From NCBI GenBank assembly GCA_964618975.1, contig CAZUDI010000041.1:1-34203 (forward strand): 34,203 nucleotides of DNA. Direction: 5' to 3'. This stretch comes from CAZUDI01 sp964618975. GTDB taxonomy: Bacteria > Desulfobacterota > Desulfomonilia > UBA1062. Shown here piece after piece: positions 24,226-33,300 of this stretch; positions within the stretch are counted from its first letter, which is position 1, and each line of letters starts with the position of its first letter. The position numbers were made by a program, and so were the translations under genes. Below the pieces are notes generated by a model. It was not told where the DNA came from and did no database searches. It was given only the letters and a program-made list of their open reading frames with translations.

Positions 24226-26097
24226 ATGAAACGCGTGGTAATCGGTACGGCGGGGCATGTCGATCACGGCAAGACCTCGCTCATTAAGGCCCTCACCGGG
24301 GTTGACTGCGACCGACTTAAAGAGGAAAAGGAGCGCGGTCTCACAATCGAGCTCGGGTTCACCTCCCTGCGCCTGCCTTCCGGACAGGAGATGGGGGTTG
24401 TGGATGTCCCCGGCCACGTGAGATTCATCCGGCATATGCTTTCGGGGGCCTCCGGTATCGATCTGGTGCTGCTGGTGGTTGCCGCCGACGAAGGGGTGAT
24501 GCCGCAGACCGCAGAACACGTTCAGATCTGTGAACTCCTGGGAATTCAACGGGGGGTGGTAGCCCTGACCAAGGTGGATATCGTGGACGACGACCTGCTG
24601 GCCTTGGCCACAGACGATGTGCGGGAGTTTCTTGGCACCACCTTCCTGAAGGATGCACCCATCGTTCCCGTGAGCGCGGTCAAGGGCACCGGTCTCGAAG
24701 AGCTGGTGGCCACGATAGAGGGTCAAATCCATACGCTCAAGGAGCGGCAGACCACGGGAGTTCCGGTGCTGCCCGTGGACCGGGTATTTACCATGAAGGG
24801 CTTCGGTACCGTGGTTACGGGGACGCTCGCCCGGGGGGTGTTCAACGAGGGCGACGACGTGGAGATCCTTCCTGCGGGCAGGCGTGCCAAGATCAGGGTG
24901 TTGCATGTACACTCCCAGGAGGTGCACCAGTCCATGGCGGGCATGCGCACCGCGGTCAATCTCCAGGGGATGACCATTGACGAGGTTGACCGGGGATCCT
25001 GGATCGTGCCGGCCGATACCCTGAGACCCACCCGACTCATCGATGCCCGTCTCAGCCTGATCAAGCGACCCGGCAAGGGGGGCATCAAGCTCTATATCGG
25101 CACCTCCGAGGTGATGGGGGAGATGAGTCTGCATGCGGTGGATGGGATGGACGTGGCGCGTATCCGGTTGAAGGCGCCTATAGTCGCTTGCCATGGTGAT
25201 CGTTTTATTGTGCGCAGCGTCTCTCCGGCACACACCATTGGCGGGGGCTTTGTGTTGAATCCTGCCCCAATGCGCCGGTTTTCCGAACCGGTGATTCAGG
25301 GCCTGCTCGCCCAGGAGCGCACCCTCCATCTTAAGGCCCTGATCAGTGATGCGGGCATGCAAGGCCTATCCCGCAGGGATCTCGTGGCTCGTTTTTCAGA
25401 TCCCGAGGCCAGGATCGACAAATGTCTGCACGAACTGCTGTCCAAGGGTGAGATCGTCAGATTTGACACCACCAACGATCAGTATGTGAGTGTCACCATG
25501 GTTCAGCGGCTTAGAGGGCTCATCCTGGACACGGTCAGCGCCTTCCATACGCACAATCAGCTGGCGCCGGCCATATCCAGGGAACACCTGCGTTCCTCGC
25601 TGGGCATCAGCCTCGATGTGCGCCTGTTCCACAAGGTGATTGTCGATCTGATCAAGGCCGGGGAAATCGAGGAAGTCGGGTCGGGTATCCGCCGGACGGG
25701 ATTTTGCGCCTCGCTCGCGGATGATTTGGGTGACGTGAGCGAGCGGCTTTACCGCCTGCTTGATCAGTCCGGTCTGGAACCGCCCAAGGTTGCGGAGCTG
25801 GCGGAAAGGCTGGCGACCCCGCCCAAGGATCTGGCCAAGGTGATCGGTTTCATGAGCCGTGAGGGAAAGCTGCTCAAGATCAAGGAGGATCTCTTCCTGA
25901 CCGAGGGGAATGAATGCGAATTGAAGCGGCGGGTCGGTGATTACCTAACACTCAATCAGAGCATGTCTCCCACAGACATGAAGGCCGTCATGGGGCTCAG
26001 CCGCAAGTATGCCATCCCCTATATGGAGTATCTCGACCGGATCAAGTTCACTATGCGGGTGGGCAATGTTCGCAAACTGGTCTCCAAGAAACAATGA
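24226..26097 (+). CDS. selB: Selenocysteine-specific translation elongation factor SelB
   Basis: SelB delivers Sec-tRNA to UGA codons that are followed by a SECIS hairpin. The 623-residue protein has GTPase motifs GHVDHGKT (10-17), DVPGH (60-64) and TKVD, then two beta-barrel domains and a C-terminal region of winged-helix repeats that binds the SECIS RNA (for example LKALISDAGMQGLSRRDLVARF and REHLRSSLGISLDVRLFHKVI). It therefore implies selenoproteins in this organism. selA, selC and selD are not in the window, and I found no in-frame UGA selenoprotein here. The ATG at 24226 has only a weak ribosome site, but the N-terminus matches the family exactly. Confidence 0.95.
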   Translation: MKRVVIGTAGHVDHGKTSLIKALTGVDCDRLKEEKERGLTIELGFTSLRLPSGQEMGVVDVPGHVRFIRHMLSGASGIDLVLLVVAADEGVMPQTAEHVQICELLGIQRGVVALTKVDIVDDDLLALATDDVREFLGTTFLKDAPIVPVSAVKGTGLEELVATIEGQIHTLKERQTTGVPVLPVDRVFTMKGFGTVVTGTLARGVFNEGDDVEILPAGRRAKIRVLHVHSQEVHQSMAGMRTAVNLQGMTIDEVDRGSWIVPADTLRPTRLIDARLSLIKRPGKGGIKLYIGTSEVMGEMSLHAVDGMDVARIRLKAPIVACHGDRFIVRSVSPAHTIGGGFVLNPAPMRRFSEPVIQGLLAQERTLHLKALISDAGMQGLSRRDLVARFSDPEARIDKCLHELLSKGEIVRFDTTNDQYVSVTMVQRLRGLILDTVSAFHTHNQLAPAISREHLRSSLGISLDVRLFHKVIVDLIKAGEIEEVGSGIRRTGFCASLADDLGDVSERLYRLLDQSGLEPPKVAELAERLATPPKDLAKVIGFMSREGKLLKIKEDLFLTEGNECELKRRVGDYLTLNQSMSPTDMKAVMGLSRKYAIPYMEYLDRIKFTMRVGNVRKLVSKKQ

Positions 26098-26101
26098 GGC
26101 C

Positions 26102-26152
26102 CCCCGGGCGCATCCGGGGTGGACAGAACCCGCGCCCGGGTCTAATCCGGGC
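26102..26152. terminator. Hairpins between convergent selB and bamD
   Basis: CCCCGG-GCGCAT-CCGGGG (26102-26119) lies just after the selB stop. A second stem, GCCCGGGT-CTA-ATCCGGGC (26134-26152, one G-U pair), overlaps the bamD stop codon. Together they could end transcription from both sides, although neither has a U-tract. Confidence 0.4.
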
Positions 26153-26783
26153 CGCACGTCCTGGAAATAAGATTATCGATCTCCTCGTCGAACCCCAGGC
26201 CTGAATAGAGCCGCTGCGCTTCCCGGAAACGCCGGCAGGCCGCCAGCGTGTTCTTTTTTTTCAGGTAGAACTTCCCGATGTAGAGGGTGTTTTGGGCCAT
26301 GACGATCCTGGCTTCCCGGATGTGGGTGTGTGCCTCTTCGGCATAAGGCGAATCGGGATGGTGGTCCAGTAAATCCTGGAAGGCGTAGATGGCCCTTAGC
26401 GCCTCGGTCTGGTCGCGGTCGAAGGTGGCCTTCTGATTGAAGTGGCACATCCCCATGCGAAAGAGGCTGTAGACCGCCTGGGGATCCGTGGGGTACAGGA
26501 GCCTGAATTCCCGATAGTTGGACAGCGCTACGTCATACTCCGCATGCTCGAAGGAGAGATCGGCCATGGCCAGGAGCGCTTCACGCGCAAGGGTGTGTCC
26601 CGGGTAGTAGGTTCTCAATTGCAGGAAAAGCTCTGTGGCACGTTCCACCCGGCCTTTGGATGCATATTTCGTGGCCTCTGCGAAAAGGTCCTCCGGGGGT
26701 TTCTTCTGGTCGGGGCCATGGGCGCAGCCCAGCGCAAGGAACACAATGCAGCAACCGGCAATGAGGAGGGAAATCTTCTTCAT
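26142..26783 (-). CDS. bamD: BamD-like outer membrane assembly lipoprotein
   Basis: A 213-residue lipoprotein of the BamD/YfiO/ComL family, which anchors to the inner face of the outer membrane and helps BamA insert beta-barrel proteins. The N-terminus has a lysine-hydrophobic signal peptide ending in the lipobox LALGC. TPR-like helices follow, with the typical pattern KGRVERATELFLQLRTYYPG, EHAEYDVALSNYREFRLLYP and HHPDSPYAEEAHTHI. ATG 26783 is set by the signal peptide; the open frame upstream is not family-like. It lies 34 bases downstream of the LppC-like gene, so the two outer-membrane biogenesis genes share a transcript. Confidence 0.85.
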   Translation of the reverse strand: MKKISLLIAGCCIVFLALGCAHGPDQKKPPEDLFAEATKYASKGRVERATELFLQLRTYYPGHTLAREALLAMADLSFEHAEYDVALSNYREFRLLYPTDPQAVYSLFRMGMCHFNQKATFDRDQTEALRAIYAFQDLLDHHPDSPYAEEAHTHIREARIVMAQNTLYIGKFYLKKKNTLAACRRFREAQRLYSGLGFDEEIDNLISRTCGPD

Positions 26784-26817
26784 AGGCTCACCACCATAGG
26801 CCAAAAGGGTCTTAGGA

Positions 26818-28614
26818 TCAAGGGGTGATCTCCATGGCCGAGCCGCCCTTGATCGTGAGCACAAAGATGACCTTCTCCACCTCTCCCTTGGGCCAGAACG
26901 ACGTGGAGCCGGTCACGCCGGGGTAGTCCTTGAGGGAGGCGATGCGTTCGCGCAGGGAGTGCCGGGTATGGATTTCCCCCGTGAGCAGGTTTTCAAGGAT
27001 GGTCGCGGTATCGAAGGCCGCGGCCTCCCAGAGGGAGGGGTTGTACCCGAAGGTGTAGTAGAAGGCGTCATTGAACTCCTGGACAAAGGGGAGCTGGCTG
27101 TTGATAAAGAATCCGCTCACGAAGATCGCGTTCTCCACGTACGTGCCGCCGATCCTTACGAAGTCCGGACTGTCCCATAATGAGGGTCCGAAGAGGGTAA
27201 TTCCCTCTATGTTCACGTAGGGGAGATAGGTGGCGATCATGGCGGAGTTGATGGCCGTGTCCGGGATGAGTACGGCCTGAAAATCGATCTCACCACCCTC
27301 CGGCAGACCTTCGGTCAGGGCCGAGACCTCGTTTTTGAAGTCCACCTTCTGGGGCGAATATCCTACGGTGCGTACCACCTCGATGCCGTAATCCGGGGCC
27401 ATCAGGGAGAAGAGGGTGGAAAAATCGGTCCCGAAACGGTCCATGGGATAGAGAATGGCAAAGGAAGAGATGCCGCGATTCCGGGCTACCTCCAGGAGGG
27501 TCTGAACCTGGATACCGATGGTGATGAAGTTTCTGAAGCAGTAGGCCTCCTCGACAGGCTCTCGTTCGGCCTGGGCGAAGAAGAGGGTTGGAATCCCCCG
27601 CTTGTGTGCCTCGCTACAGGCGACATCACAGGCGTTCTCCCCGATGGGACCGATGATGGCGCTCACCTGGCCCTCGCGATCGAGTTCATCGATGAGCCCT
27701 GGTATGCGTGACTCGTCACTGGCATAGTCGCGGATGAGATAGTGAAGGGCAGGGGTAGGGCCGGTCGTGAATACCTGGGATGAGAGCTGAACCCCCTTGA
27801 GGATCTTGTCACCGATCGTCTGCCACCTGCCGCTCAAGGGTACCAGAACGCCGACGGTGTTGGTAATGAGGGCTGTGGTCTGGTCCGTGTCCTCCCCCGG
27901 CGACGCGGGGTAGAGCCCGATCTGGCCGTCCTCTCGGCCGGAGGGCTGAAGATCGAGGGCGGCCTTGCTTTCATGCAGTGCCGGGGTGAGAGCCGGGTCC
28001 AGGTTGAGCTTTTCGAGACGGAACAGGTCCTCAGGATCCGATATCTGGGGCAGGGTCGTGTTCCAGAGGGTGAGGAGGGAGGCCTGCGTGCGTTCGTCAA
28101 CCTTAGGGTAGAGCGTGGCGATCACCTCCAGGGCCTCGGCCTGCCGGGAGGCCTCGATGAGCGTGGAGATAAGCTTGATCCCCAATAGGGACCACATGGG
28201 CTCTGCCGGGGAGGTACTCGTGCGGTTGAAGAGTGTGGCGGCCTGGGTGAGGCGTTTCTGGTTCAGATAGTCGAGCAGCAGCCGTTCGCGGGCGGCAATG
28301 GCCTGTGGGGTCTCGGGATAAGCGGTGATGAGGCGCTCGAGGAGATCGATGGCCCGGGAGGGGGAGGGTTCCTCAAGGATGGATGCGGCCGCATACAAGG
28401 CCTGGGGAGCCATCTCATGCCCCGGGAAGGCCTTCCACAGAGAAAGGTACCCCTGCACGGCCCCGTCGAGATCACCTGCATCCTCCTGGGCTGCGGCCTG
28501 AGCGAAGATAGTTTTGGGATCTGCATGCCTCTGCGGCTGCGGTGCCGCGCAGGCCCCCAGGCCCAGACAGAAGGCGAGAAGAAGGACGCCTGTGTATGTC
28601 GGAATTATCTTCAT
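26818..28614 (-). CDS. LppC/LpoA-like lipoprotein with TPR and periplasmic-binding-protein domain
   Basis: A 598-residue lipoprotein with a signal peptide and the lipobox LGAC near residues 22-25. The N-terminal part (about 35-230) is TPR-like, for example EDAGDLDGAVQGYLSLWKAFPG. The C-terminal part (from VGVLVPLSGRWQTIGDKILKG to the end) is a type I periplasmic-binding fold as in Leu/Ile/Val receptors. This order is that of LppC/LpoA proteins, which activate PBP1A in enterobacteria. In distant groups the partner is unproven, so I give no symbol. Start ATG 28614 is chosen over TTG 28623 by the signal peptide; its ribosome site is weak. First gene of the operon with bamD. Confidence 0.82.
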   Translation of the reverse strand: MKIIPTYTGVLLLAFCLGLGACAAPQPQRHADPKTIFAQAAAQEDAGDLDGAVQGYLSLWKAFPGHEMAPQALYAAASILEEPSPSRAIDLLERLITAYPETPQAIAARERLLLDYLNQKRLTQAATLFNRTSTSPAEPMWSLLGIKLISTLIEASRQAEALEVIATLYPKVDERTQASLLTLWNTTLPQISDPEDLFRLEKLNLDPALTPALHESKAALDLQPSGREDGQIGLYPASPGEDTDQTTALITNTVGVLVPLSGRWQTIGDKILKGVQLSSQVFTTGPTPALHYLIRDYASDESRIPGLIDELDREGQVSAIIGPIGENACDVACSEAHKRGIPTLFFAQAEREPVEEAYCFRNFITIGIQVQTLLEVARNRGISSFAILYPMDRFGTDFSTLFSLMAPDYGIEVVRTVGYSPQKVDFKNEVSALTEGLPEGGEIDFQAVLIPDTAINSAMIATYLPYVNIEGITLFGPSLWDSPDFVRIGGTYVENAIFVSGFFINSQLPFVQEFNDAFYYTFGYNPSLWEAAAFDTATILENLLTGEIHTRHSLRERIASLKDYPGVTGSTSFWPKGEVEKVIFVLTIKGGSAMEITP

Positions 28615-28765
28615 TTCAGGCAATATTATAGATGGCTGGGGCCATATGTCAACAACTAGTAGAAATTACTGTATGATTAAATCAAAAAGGTCCACATTTT
28701 GCGCTTGACAAACGGATTGGGCATACAGGATGTATAGACCACGATTGAGAGGCAAGGAGAAGGAT

Positions 28766-29080
28766 GTGACGGAACTGGGAAAGAAGTTTAATTGCTACAA
28801 ATGCGGATGTAAATTCTATGACTTGAACAAGCCTGATCCCATCTGTCCCAAGTGTGGGGAGGATCAGACAAACGAAGAAACCAAGAAGATTCTCAAGCGC
28901 AAGAAACGCCGAGCGCTTGCCAAGGGCAAGGTCGATGTGCGGCAATCGGCGGATGATGTTGACGGCATGGCCGACTCCGAGGATGAGGTCGAGGAGTATA
29001 TCTTGGATATGGAGGATATTGTTCTGGAAGAAAACGGCGAATATGTCGAAAAAGAGACGGATTATCAAGACGAAGAATAG
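28766..29080 (+). CDS. FYDLN-acid (TIGR02300-like) zinc-ribbon protein
   Basis: A 104-residue protein that begins with a zinc ribbon (C10, C13, C15, C27, C30) containing the hallmark KFYDLNKPDPICPKCG. A basic linker (KKILKRKKRRALAKGK) and a long acidic tail rich in Asp and Glu follow. The family is widespread in Proteobacteria, is conserved around FYDLN and has no established function. The GTG at 28766 follows AAGGAGAAGGAT; ATG 28730 has no ribosome site and lies only 20 bases from a TTGACA at 28705-28710, which may be the -35 box though no good -10 follows. Its stop lies four bases from the convergent YihY gene. Confidence 0.8.
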   Translation: MTELGKKFNCYKCGCKFYDLNKPDPICPKCGEDQTNEETKKILKRKKRRALAKGKVDVRQSADDVDGMADSEDEVEEYILDMEDIVLEENGEYVEKETDYQDEE

Positions 29081-29084
29081 ACGT

Positions 29085-30260
29085 TCAGCGCTCCAGATCG
29101 TCGAGCGTCATTCCCTTGAGCCCGCTCACGTCGATTTTCAGGGAGCGCAAGAGCTTCTCGCTTACGTTTCCGAAGAAGATCGTGGCGATATCCGCCACGG
29201 AGACCTCAGACGCCCCCTTGCTGGGCAGGATGAGATTGCCCTTGATGATGAGGATCCGGGACTCCCTCAGGTCGGCGATGATCGCGGACGTGATCTCCGG
29301 AGGGAAGGCGAGCTGATTCCTGAGCTGGCTCTCGGTGAAATAGGTCCCCCTTTGTATGCCGGTATACAGCACCCTTAAGAGATCCAGGGCACAGGTGAAA
29401 TACCTCACCGGGGTGGATCCGCCGTTGAGCGTATCGAGTTCGGGATGCTGGGCGAATCTGCAGACCTCGACGCATGCCAGCACAATGATCCAGTTGATGT
29501 AGATCCAAAGCAGAAATACGGGGATTGTTCCCAGAGAACCATAGATATTGAATGAGGCCGTGGCGTATCCCATGTAGGTCTGATATCCCAGATTGGCGAT
29601 GATCCAGGCGATACCTCCGGCCAAGGCACCGATGAAGGCCGGGAGGTTCCCCACCTCGGTGTTGGGCACGAGCTTGTTGATGAGGAAGAGCCCGAAGATG
29701 AGATAGATCACCATCATGGGCTTGAGGGACTGCAGCAGGTGCATCCCCGGTATGAAGTCTTCGAAGAAGGAGACCACCGAAATGGTTAGCACGATGGCCA
29801 CAGGTCCGAGGGTGGTGATGGCCCAGTAAGTGACGAATTTATTCCATATGCTACGGTCGTCCACCTTGCCCCAGATGGTATTGATGGCCGTTTCCATACC
29901 GAGGAAGAGGGGGACGAAGGTTAGGATGAAGACGGTCGTGCCGATGAGGCCCAGGGCCCCGGCGTTGATTTTGTCTACAAAGCCCTGGATATATTGCATC
30001 ACCTTGATTTTGTTGGTGGGGTCTAAGATCTCGGAGACAAAGGGCAGGAGGATGTTCTCCTGTATGTCTTCGAACCCGCCGAAGGCCTTGAAGAGTGACA
30101 GGGCCACGGCCAGCAGGGGGACGAGGGCGAAGAGCGTGGTGTAGGTCAGGGAGGTGGCCCACAGGAATCCATGGTGCTTGTTGAAGTTATTCCAGATCTG
30201 TCGCACGCTGTCGAAGACTCTCATTGAGAAATACTTATCGGAAAAGACAAAGCGTTTCAT
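29085..30260 (-). CDS. YihY/BrkB-family integral membrane protein
   Basis: A 391-residue protein with the YihY/BrkB membrane domain (about residues 20-290, six or so helices). Hallmarks are ATSLTYTTLFALVPLLAVAL near the start and SFNIYGSLGTIPVFLLWIYINW toward the end of the domain. A C-terminal soluble region of about 100 residues resembles a winged-helix module (FTESQLRNQLAFPPEITSAI, ESRILIIKGNLILPS), an arrangement common in this family. The family was long misannotated as RNase BN; its role is uncertain and transport is only suggested. It is last in an operon. Its ATG overlaps the CvpA stop in an ATGA, giving translational coupling. Confidence 0.87.
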   Translation of the reverse strand: MKRFVFSDKYFSMRVFDSVRQIWNNFNKHHGFLWATSLTYTTLFALVPLLAVALSLFKAFGGFEDIQENILLPFVSEILDPTNKIKVMQYIQGFVDKINAGALGLIGTTVFILTFVPLFLGMETAINTIWGKVDDRSIWNKFVTYWAITTLGPVAIVLTISVVSFFEDFIPGMHLLQSLKPMMVIYLIFGLFLINKLVPNTEVGNLPAFIGALAGGIAWIIANLGYQTYMGYATASFNIYGSLGTIPVFLLWIYINWIIVLACVEVCRFAQHPELDTLNGGSTPVRYFTCALDLLRVLYTGIQRGTYFTESQLRNQLAFPPEITSAIIADLRESRILIIKGNLILPSKGASEVSVADIATIFFGNVSEKLLRSLKIDVSGLKGMTLDDLER

Positions 30261-30751
30261 GATCTGATCTTGGGGATCCTGGCGACGAGCCCCTCGGGAA
30301 CCATGCCCTTGCTGATGACGATGGTCTTGTTCACATACGGCAGCAGGCGCGACCTTTTCAAGATGATACTGTTTCCCGGCAGGGACAGCTGAAGCAGGGA
30401 CAGAAGCAACATGGCGATTATCCCGCCCTTGATCAGCCCCAGCAGTCCGCCCAGAACCCTATCCTGGGCGTTGAGCCCCGAGGCGTGGGAGAGCTTGCGC
30501 ACGAGGAGAAAGACTACCTTCAGTCCAAGATAGAAGATCCCGAAGGTGATCAGGTATCCGATCACCCCATGGGCATCGGGGAGGCCGAGGGATAGCAGCA
30601 GCGTGGAGGCGGCGGACATGTAGCGGTTGGCCAGGAGAAGCCCGGCTGCCAGGGAAACCAGCGATGAGATGCCTTTGATGAATCCGCTGAAGGCGCCCAG
30701 AACCAGAAAGATGGTGAGGACAGCGAGAATCCCGGCATCAAGGGCGTTCAT
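30257..30751 (-). CDS. cvpA: CvpA-family inner membrane protein
   Basis: A 164-residue membrane protein of the CvpA family, with four hydrophobic helices and the family segments GAFSGFIKGISSLVSLAAGL, FGIFYLGLKVVFLLVRKLS and RVLGGLLGLIKGGIIAMLLL. In E. coli CvpA is needed for colicin V production and affects envelope stress and purF expression; the molecular role is unclear. It overlaps the upstream secreted-protein gene by 14 bases and the downstream YihY gene by four, marking a compact operon. Confidence 0.85.
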   Translation of the reverse strand: MNALDAGILAVLTIFLVLGAFSGFIKGISSLVSLAAGLLLANRYMSAASTLLLSLGLPDAHGVIGYLITFGIFYLGLKVVFLLVRKLSHASGLNAQDRVLGGLLGLIKGGIIAMLLLSLLQLSLPGNSIILKRSRLLPYVNKTIVISKGMVPEGLVARIPKIRS

Positions 30752-31166
30752 CGACTACCTGATCGAGCTTTGTCAGTTCGGCCCACCGGAGATCCTTCAA
30801 TGCGATCTGGTAGCTGCCGAAGGGGGTCTTCCCGGCCAGGCGTGACATGCCCGTGATCCTCAAGGATGACACGCGCTCGCCTCCCTCCAGCACGATTGAA
30901 GCGCTTCCCTGGGAGATCTCGATGCGCAGGATATTCTCGAAAGGGATCTGCACGCGCCCCTTGCCCAGATAGCCCACGAAGAGCGTCTTGCCGTCGAGCG
31001 TCGCCTCGGTGATGAGAACCTCATGGTCGGCCACGTCCATGATACGTGCACTGAATATCGACGGCGTTTCTTGGGTCTGACCCGTGGGCGTCAGACCCGA
31101 CATGCCCACCAGGAAGGCCGCCGTGGCCAGGACCAGGATACGAAGAGCCGATGTATTGACCCGCAT
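30738..31166 (-). CDS. Secreted protein of unknown function
   Basis: A 142-residue protein I do not recognise. Residues 1-28 form a signal peptide (basic MRVNTSALR, then hydrophobic, then a small-residue region) with no lipobox, so it is probably periplasmic. The mature part is predicted mainly beta-strand (HEVLITEATLDGKTLFVGYL, QIPFENILRIEISQGSASIV) and could be a small barrel or Sm-like fold. It overlaps cvpA by 14 bases and starts four bases after the DUF4911 stop, so its expression is tied to that operon. Confidence 0.75.
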   Translation of the reverse strand: MRVNTSALRILVLATAAFLVGMSGLTPTGQTQETPSIFSARIMDVADHEVLITEATLDGKTLFVGYLGKGRVQIPFENILRIEISQGSASIVLEGGERVSSLRITGMSRLAGKTPFGSYQIALKDLRWAELTKLDQVVDERP

Positions 31167-31169
31167 AGC

Positions 31170-31385
31170 TTAATAATCCTCCTCAATGACCCCCTCATCC
31201 TTCAGCGCCGCGATGAATGATTTCAAGAGTTCCTCCTGATCGGAAGGATATCGTATAAAGGCCTGCGCCGCATGAGCGTCATGGGTTGTCAGGATCCCCA
31301 AGCCGTCGTAACCCTCGAGGATATACCGTACATAGGAGATGTCACCCCTGCGGAGCCTCAGCCGTACTTCAACCATCTCCGCCAT
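31170..31385 (-). CDS. DUF4911-domain protein
   Basis: A 71-residue soluble protein matching the DUF4911 pattern: EVRLRLRRGDISYVRYILEG, then the YDGLGILTTHD turn and QEELLKSFIAAL near the end. The fold looks like a small alpha/beta ACT-like domain, and the family's function is unknown. It is the first gene of the minus-strand operon leading to cvpA and YihY. Its ATG at 31385 overlaps an earlier in-frame context without a strong ribosome site, so the exact start is less certain than the frame. Confidence 0.72.
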   Translation of the reverse strand: MAEMVEVRLRLRRGDISYVRYILEGYDGLGILTTHDAHAAQAFIRYPSDQEELLKSFIAALKDEGVIEEDY

Positions 31386-31542
31386 AACCCTTCAGATAAC
31401 ACACACGTTGGCCTTGTTCAAGGGCAACGGTGCCGGGCCGTGGATTTGTAGTGGACGTACGTGGGACCAAGGCACAGAATAAGGCTGAAGCAGGGATCGG
31501 TATTGTGATATAGAGGCATCACTGAACCCCGGAGGTGGGAGC

Positions 31543-31941
31543 ATGACAAAGACAGGGGAGAGCAAAAGGCTCCCCGGACTGCTCGGCAAGGGGGCGTCCT
31601 TTGAGGGCACCCTCGTCTTGGGTGGAACCGTGAGCATAGATGGGTCTGTCACCGGGAAGATCTATACCGAGGGGACGCTTGTCATCGGAGAGGGGGCCTC
31701 CATAATGGCCCGCATCGAGGCCGGGAAGGTCGTGATCCGCGGTACGGTGTTAGGCGAGGTGCATGCGCGCGAGGGGATCACCCTCAAGCGCCCCGGAAGG
31801 CTCTTCGGGGATATCGTAACCGCGACGCTCGCCGTGGAAGAGGGTGTGATCTTCGAAGGACAATGCCACATGCGGCGGATTACCTCCGAGGATGGCTCTG
31901 CCTGGGATGTGACAGGTAATAAAATTGTTGACAGTATATAG
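31543..31941 (+). CDS. Bactofilin-family cytoskeletal protein
   Basis: A 132-residue bactofilin, a right-handed beta-helix protein that polymerises without nucleotide and scaffolds cell-wall or chromosome-linked machinery. The core (about 18-112) repeats the typical pattern FEGTLVLGGTVSIDGSVTGK, LVIGEGASIMARIEAGKVVI, GEVHAREGITLKRPG. Short, flexible N- and C-terminal tails flank it, as in the family. ATG 31543 follows GGAGGTGGGAGC. It precedes the ATP synthase genes by 27 bases, so it may be the first gene of that operon. Confidence 0.9.
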   Translation: MTKTGESKRLPGLLGKGASFEGTLVLGGTVSIDGSVTGKIYTEGTLVIGEGASIMARIEAGKVVIRGTVLGEVHAREGITLKRPGRLFGDIVTATLAVEEGVIFEGQCHMRRITSEDGSAWDVTGNKIVDSI

Positions 31942-31968
31942 GCGAGATGATAGAAACGGTAACAAAGA

Positions 31969-32271
31969 ATGAGTGAAGCGCCATTCACTAACAAGCCCCG
32001 ACGCAGCATTTTTAGAAGCAGCAAGAATGATGCACGGATCTTAGAGGATCTTGCAGTTGTAACTCAGATTGGGTTTACCATGGCGGGTTGCATAGGCTTC
32101 TGTTTCTGGGTCGGGTACCATGTGGATGGGTGGTTGGGTGCGCATGGGATCGTCTTGACGGTTTCGATCATCTTGGGAATTGTGGGAGGGGGCTGGACGG
32201 TATATCGGCAGATTCAGGATGTATACAGGGGTGAGGGGAATGACAAGCGTGGAGAGGACAGGGATGCATAA
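31969..32271 (+). CDS. atpZ: AtpZ/AtpI-type F0F1-associated protein
   Basis: A 100-residue protein with a basic N-terminus and two transmembrane helices (about 35-55 and 62-80) of the AtpZ family, encoded at the head of many atp operons. In Bacillus the AtpZ/AtpI pair is linked to magnesium supply and to assembly of the c ring. The helices carry GFCFWVGYHVDGWLG and ILGIVGGGWTVYRQIQDVY, typical of the family. The ribosome site is weak. The next gene starts inside its 3' end (32-base overlap). Confidence 0.82.
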   Translation: MSEAPFTNKPRRSIFRSSKNDARILEDLAVVTQIGFTMAGCIGFCFWVGYHVDGWLGAHGIVLTVSIILGIVGGGWTVYRQIQDVYRGEGNDKRGEDRDA

Positions 32272-32620
32272 CTACCTCGGGCAGCATACGGTAGCGATCT
32301 CGGTCCCGGTCTCGCTTGTCGCGAGTGTGCTGTTTTTTGCCCTGGGGTACCCGGATATGGCCTGCGGGGTGCTGATCGGGGCTGCCGCCGGGATGCTGAA
32401 GTCATACCTTCTGGGGCGTCAGGTGGTCACGGGGCAGCGTTCGCTGGCGCTGTTTTTCCTGCGTTATGGGGTAGTGGCGCTGGCCTTTGTTCTGGGGATC
32501 ATGCTGTCTTTAAAGGCCTTCTTTGCCGCGGTTGCAGGTCTCTTTTTCGTTCATGTGGTATTCATCATGGATCAAGTGAGGACTGACAGCACAGAGGAGA
32601 TTGGAAAGTGGAAAGTATAG
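32240..32620 (+). CDS. atpI: ATP synthase protein I
   Basis: A 126-residue membrane protein of the AtpI family (PF03899 type), with four hydrophobic segments (about 17-32, 36-54, 70-90 and 92-115). In the known cases AtpI assists c-ring assembly. Start ATG 32240 follows GAGGGG and overlaps atpZ; ATG 32264 is possible. It overlaps atpB by 13 bases, so atpZ, atpI and atpB are translationally coupled. Given the unusual c subunit, its assembly factor may be specialised. Confidence 0.8.
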   Translation: MTSVERTGMHNYLGQHTVAISVPVSLVASVLFFALGYPDMACGVLIGAAAGMLKSYLLGRQVVTGQRSLALFFLRYGVVALAFVLGIMLSLKAFFAAVAGLFFVHVVFIMDQVRTDSTEEIGKWKV

Positions 32621-33279
32621 GCGTTGTGCCCCAGTGGGCTTTTAACATATTGGGATTGCGTGTGGTTGTGAACAGCGAGACCCTCATCATGACATGGATC
32701 GTGATGGCGTTGTGGATCCTTTTTGCACTGCTGGCGACGAAGAGGACGCGGCTGGTGCCGAATCCTCTACAGAGCACGGCGGAGATGCTGGTAGGGACCT
32801 GGGACGAACTCATCAGTGATGCCCTCGGGTTGACCGATCGTAAGTATTTTGCCTTTATCTGCACGATCTTTCTGTTGTTCTGGGTATCGAACGTGATCGG
32901 GATCATCCCCTTCATGGCCGAGCCGACCAAGGATATCAATACCACCCTGAGCCTCGGTGTGCTGGGTTTTGTCGTGGCGCACTATTCAGGGATTAAGTTC
33001 AAAGGGTTCAAGCGCTATGCCAAGGAGTATTTCGAGCCCATCTTTTTCATGATGCCGCTCAACCTGATCGGGGAGCTGTCCAAGGTGATCTCGATCTCCT
33101 TCCGTCTCTTCGGCAATATTATGGGCGGGTCGATCATTATCCTGGTGGTTAGCTACCTGGTGTACTCGCTGGTTCTGCCGCCTTTCCTCTACGGCTTTTT
33201 CGGGCTTTTCGTCGGGACGATCCAGGCCTTCGTGTTCACCATGCTGACGCTGGTGTATATCTCGGTGCAGATCAAGTAG
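32608..33279 (+). CDS. atpB: ATP synthase Fo subunit a
   Basis: Subunit a forms the two half-channels that load and unload ions on the c ring. The 223-residue protein shows the essential Arg166 in ISISFRLFGNIMGG, the preceding helix MMPLNLIGELSKV with Glu156, and the end helix QAFVFTMLTLVYISVQIK. Five to six membrane helices are visible. It starts with GTG 32608 behind GAGGAG and overlaps atpI. The c subunit follows after 21 bases. Confidence 0.93.
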   Translation: MESIGVVPQWAFNILGLRVVVNSETLIMTWIVMALWILFALLATKRTRLVPNPLQSTAEMLVGTWDELISDALGLTDRKYFAFICTIFLLFWVSNVIGIIPFMAEPTKDINTTLSLGVLGFVVAHYSGIKFKGFKRYAKEYFEPIFFMMPLNLIGELSKVISISFRLFGNIMGGSIIILVVSYLVYSLVLPPFLYGFFGLFVGTIQAFVFTMLTLVYISVQIK

Positions 33280-33300
33280 CGCCGTCAAGGGAATAATATC

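Noticed and set aside
24154..25362. 402-codon minus-strand open frame opposite selB
   Set aside because: Shadow of selB; His- and Gly-rich translation without a recognisable domain.
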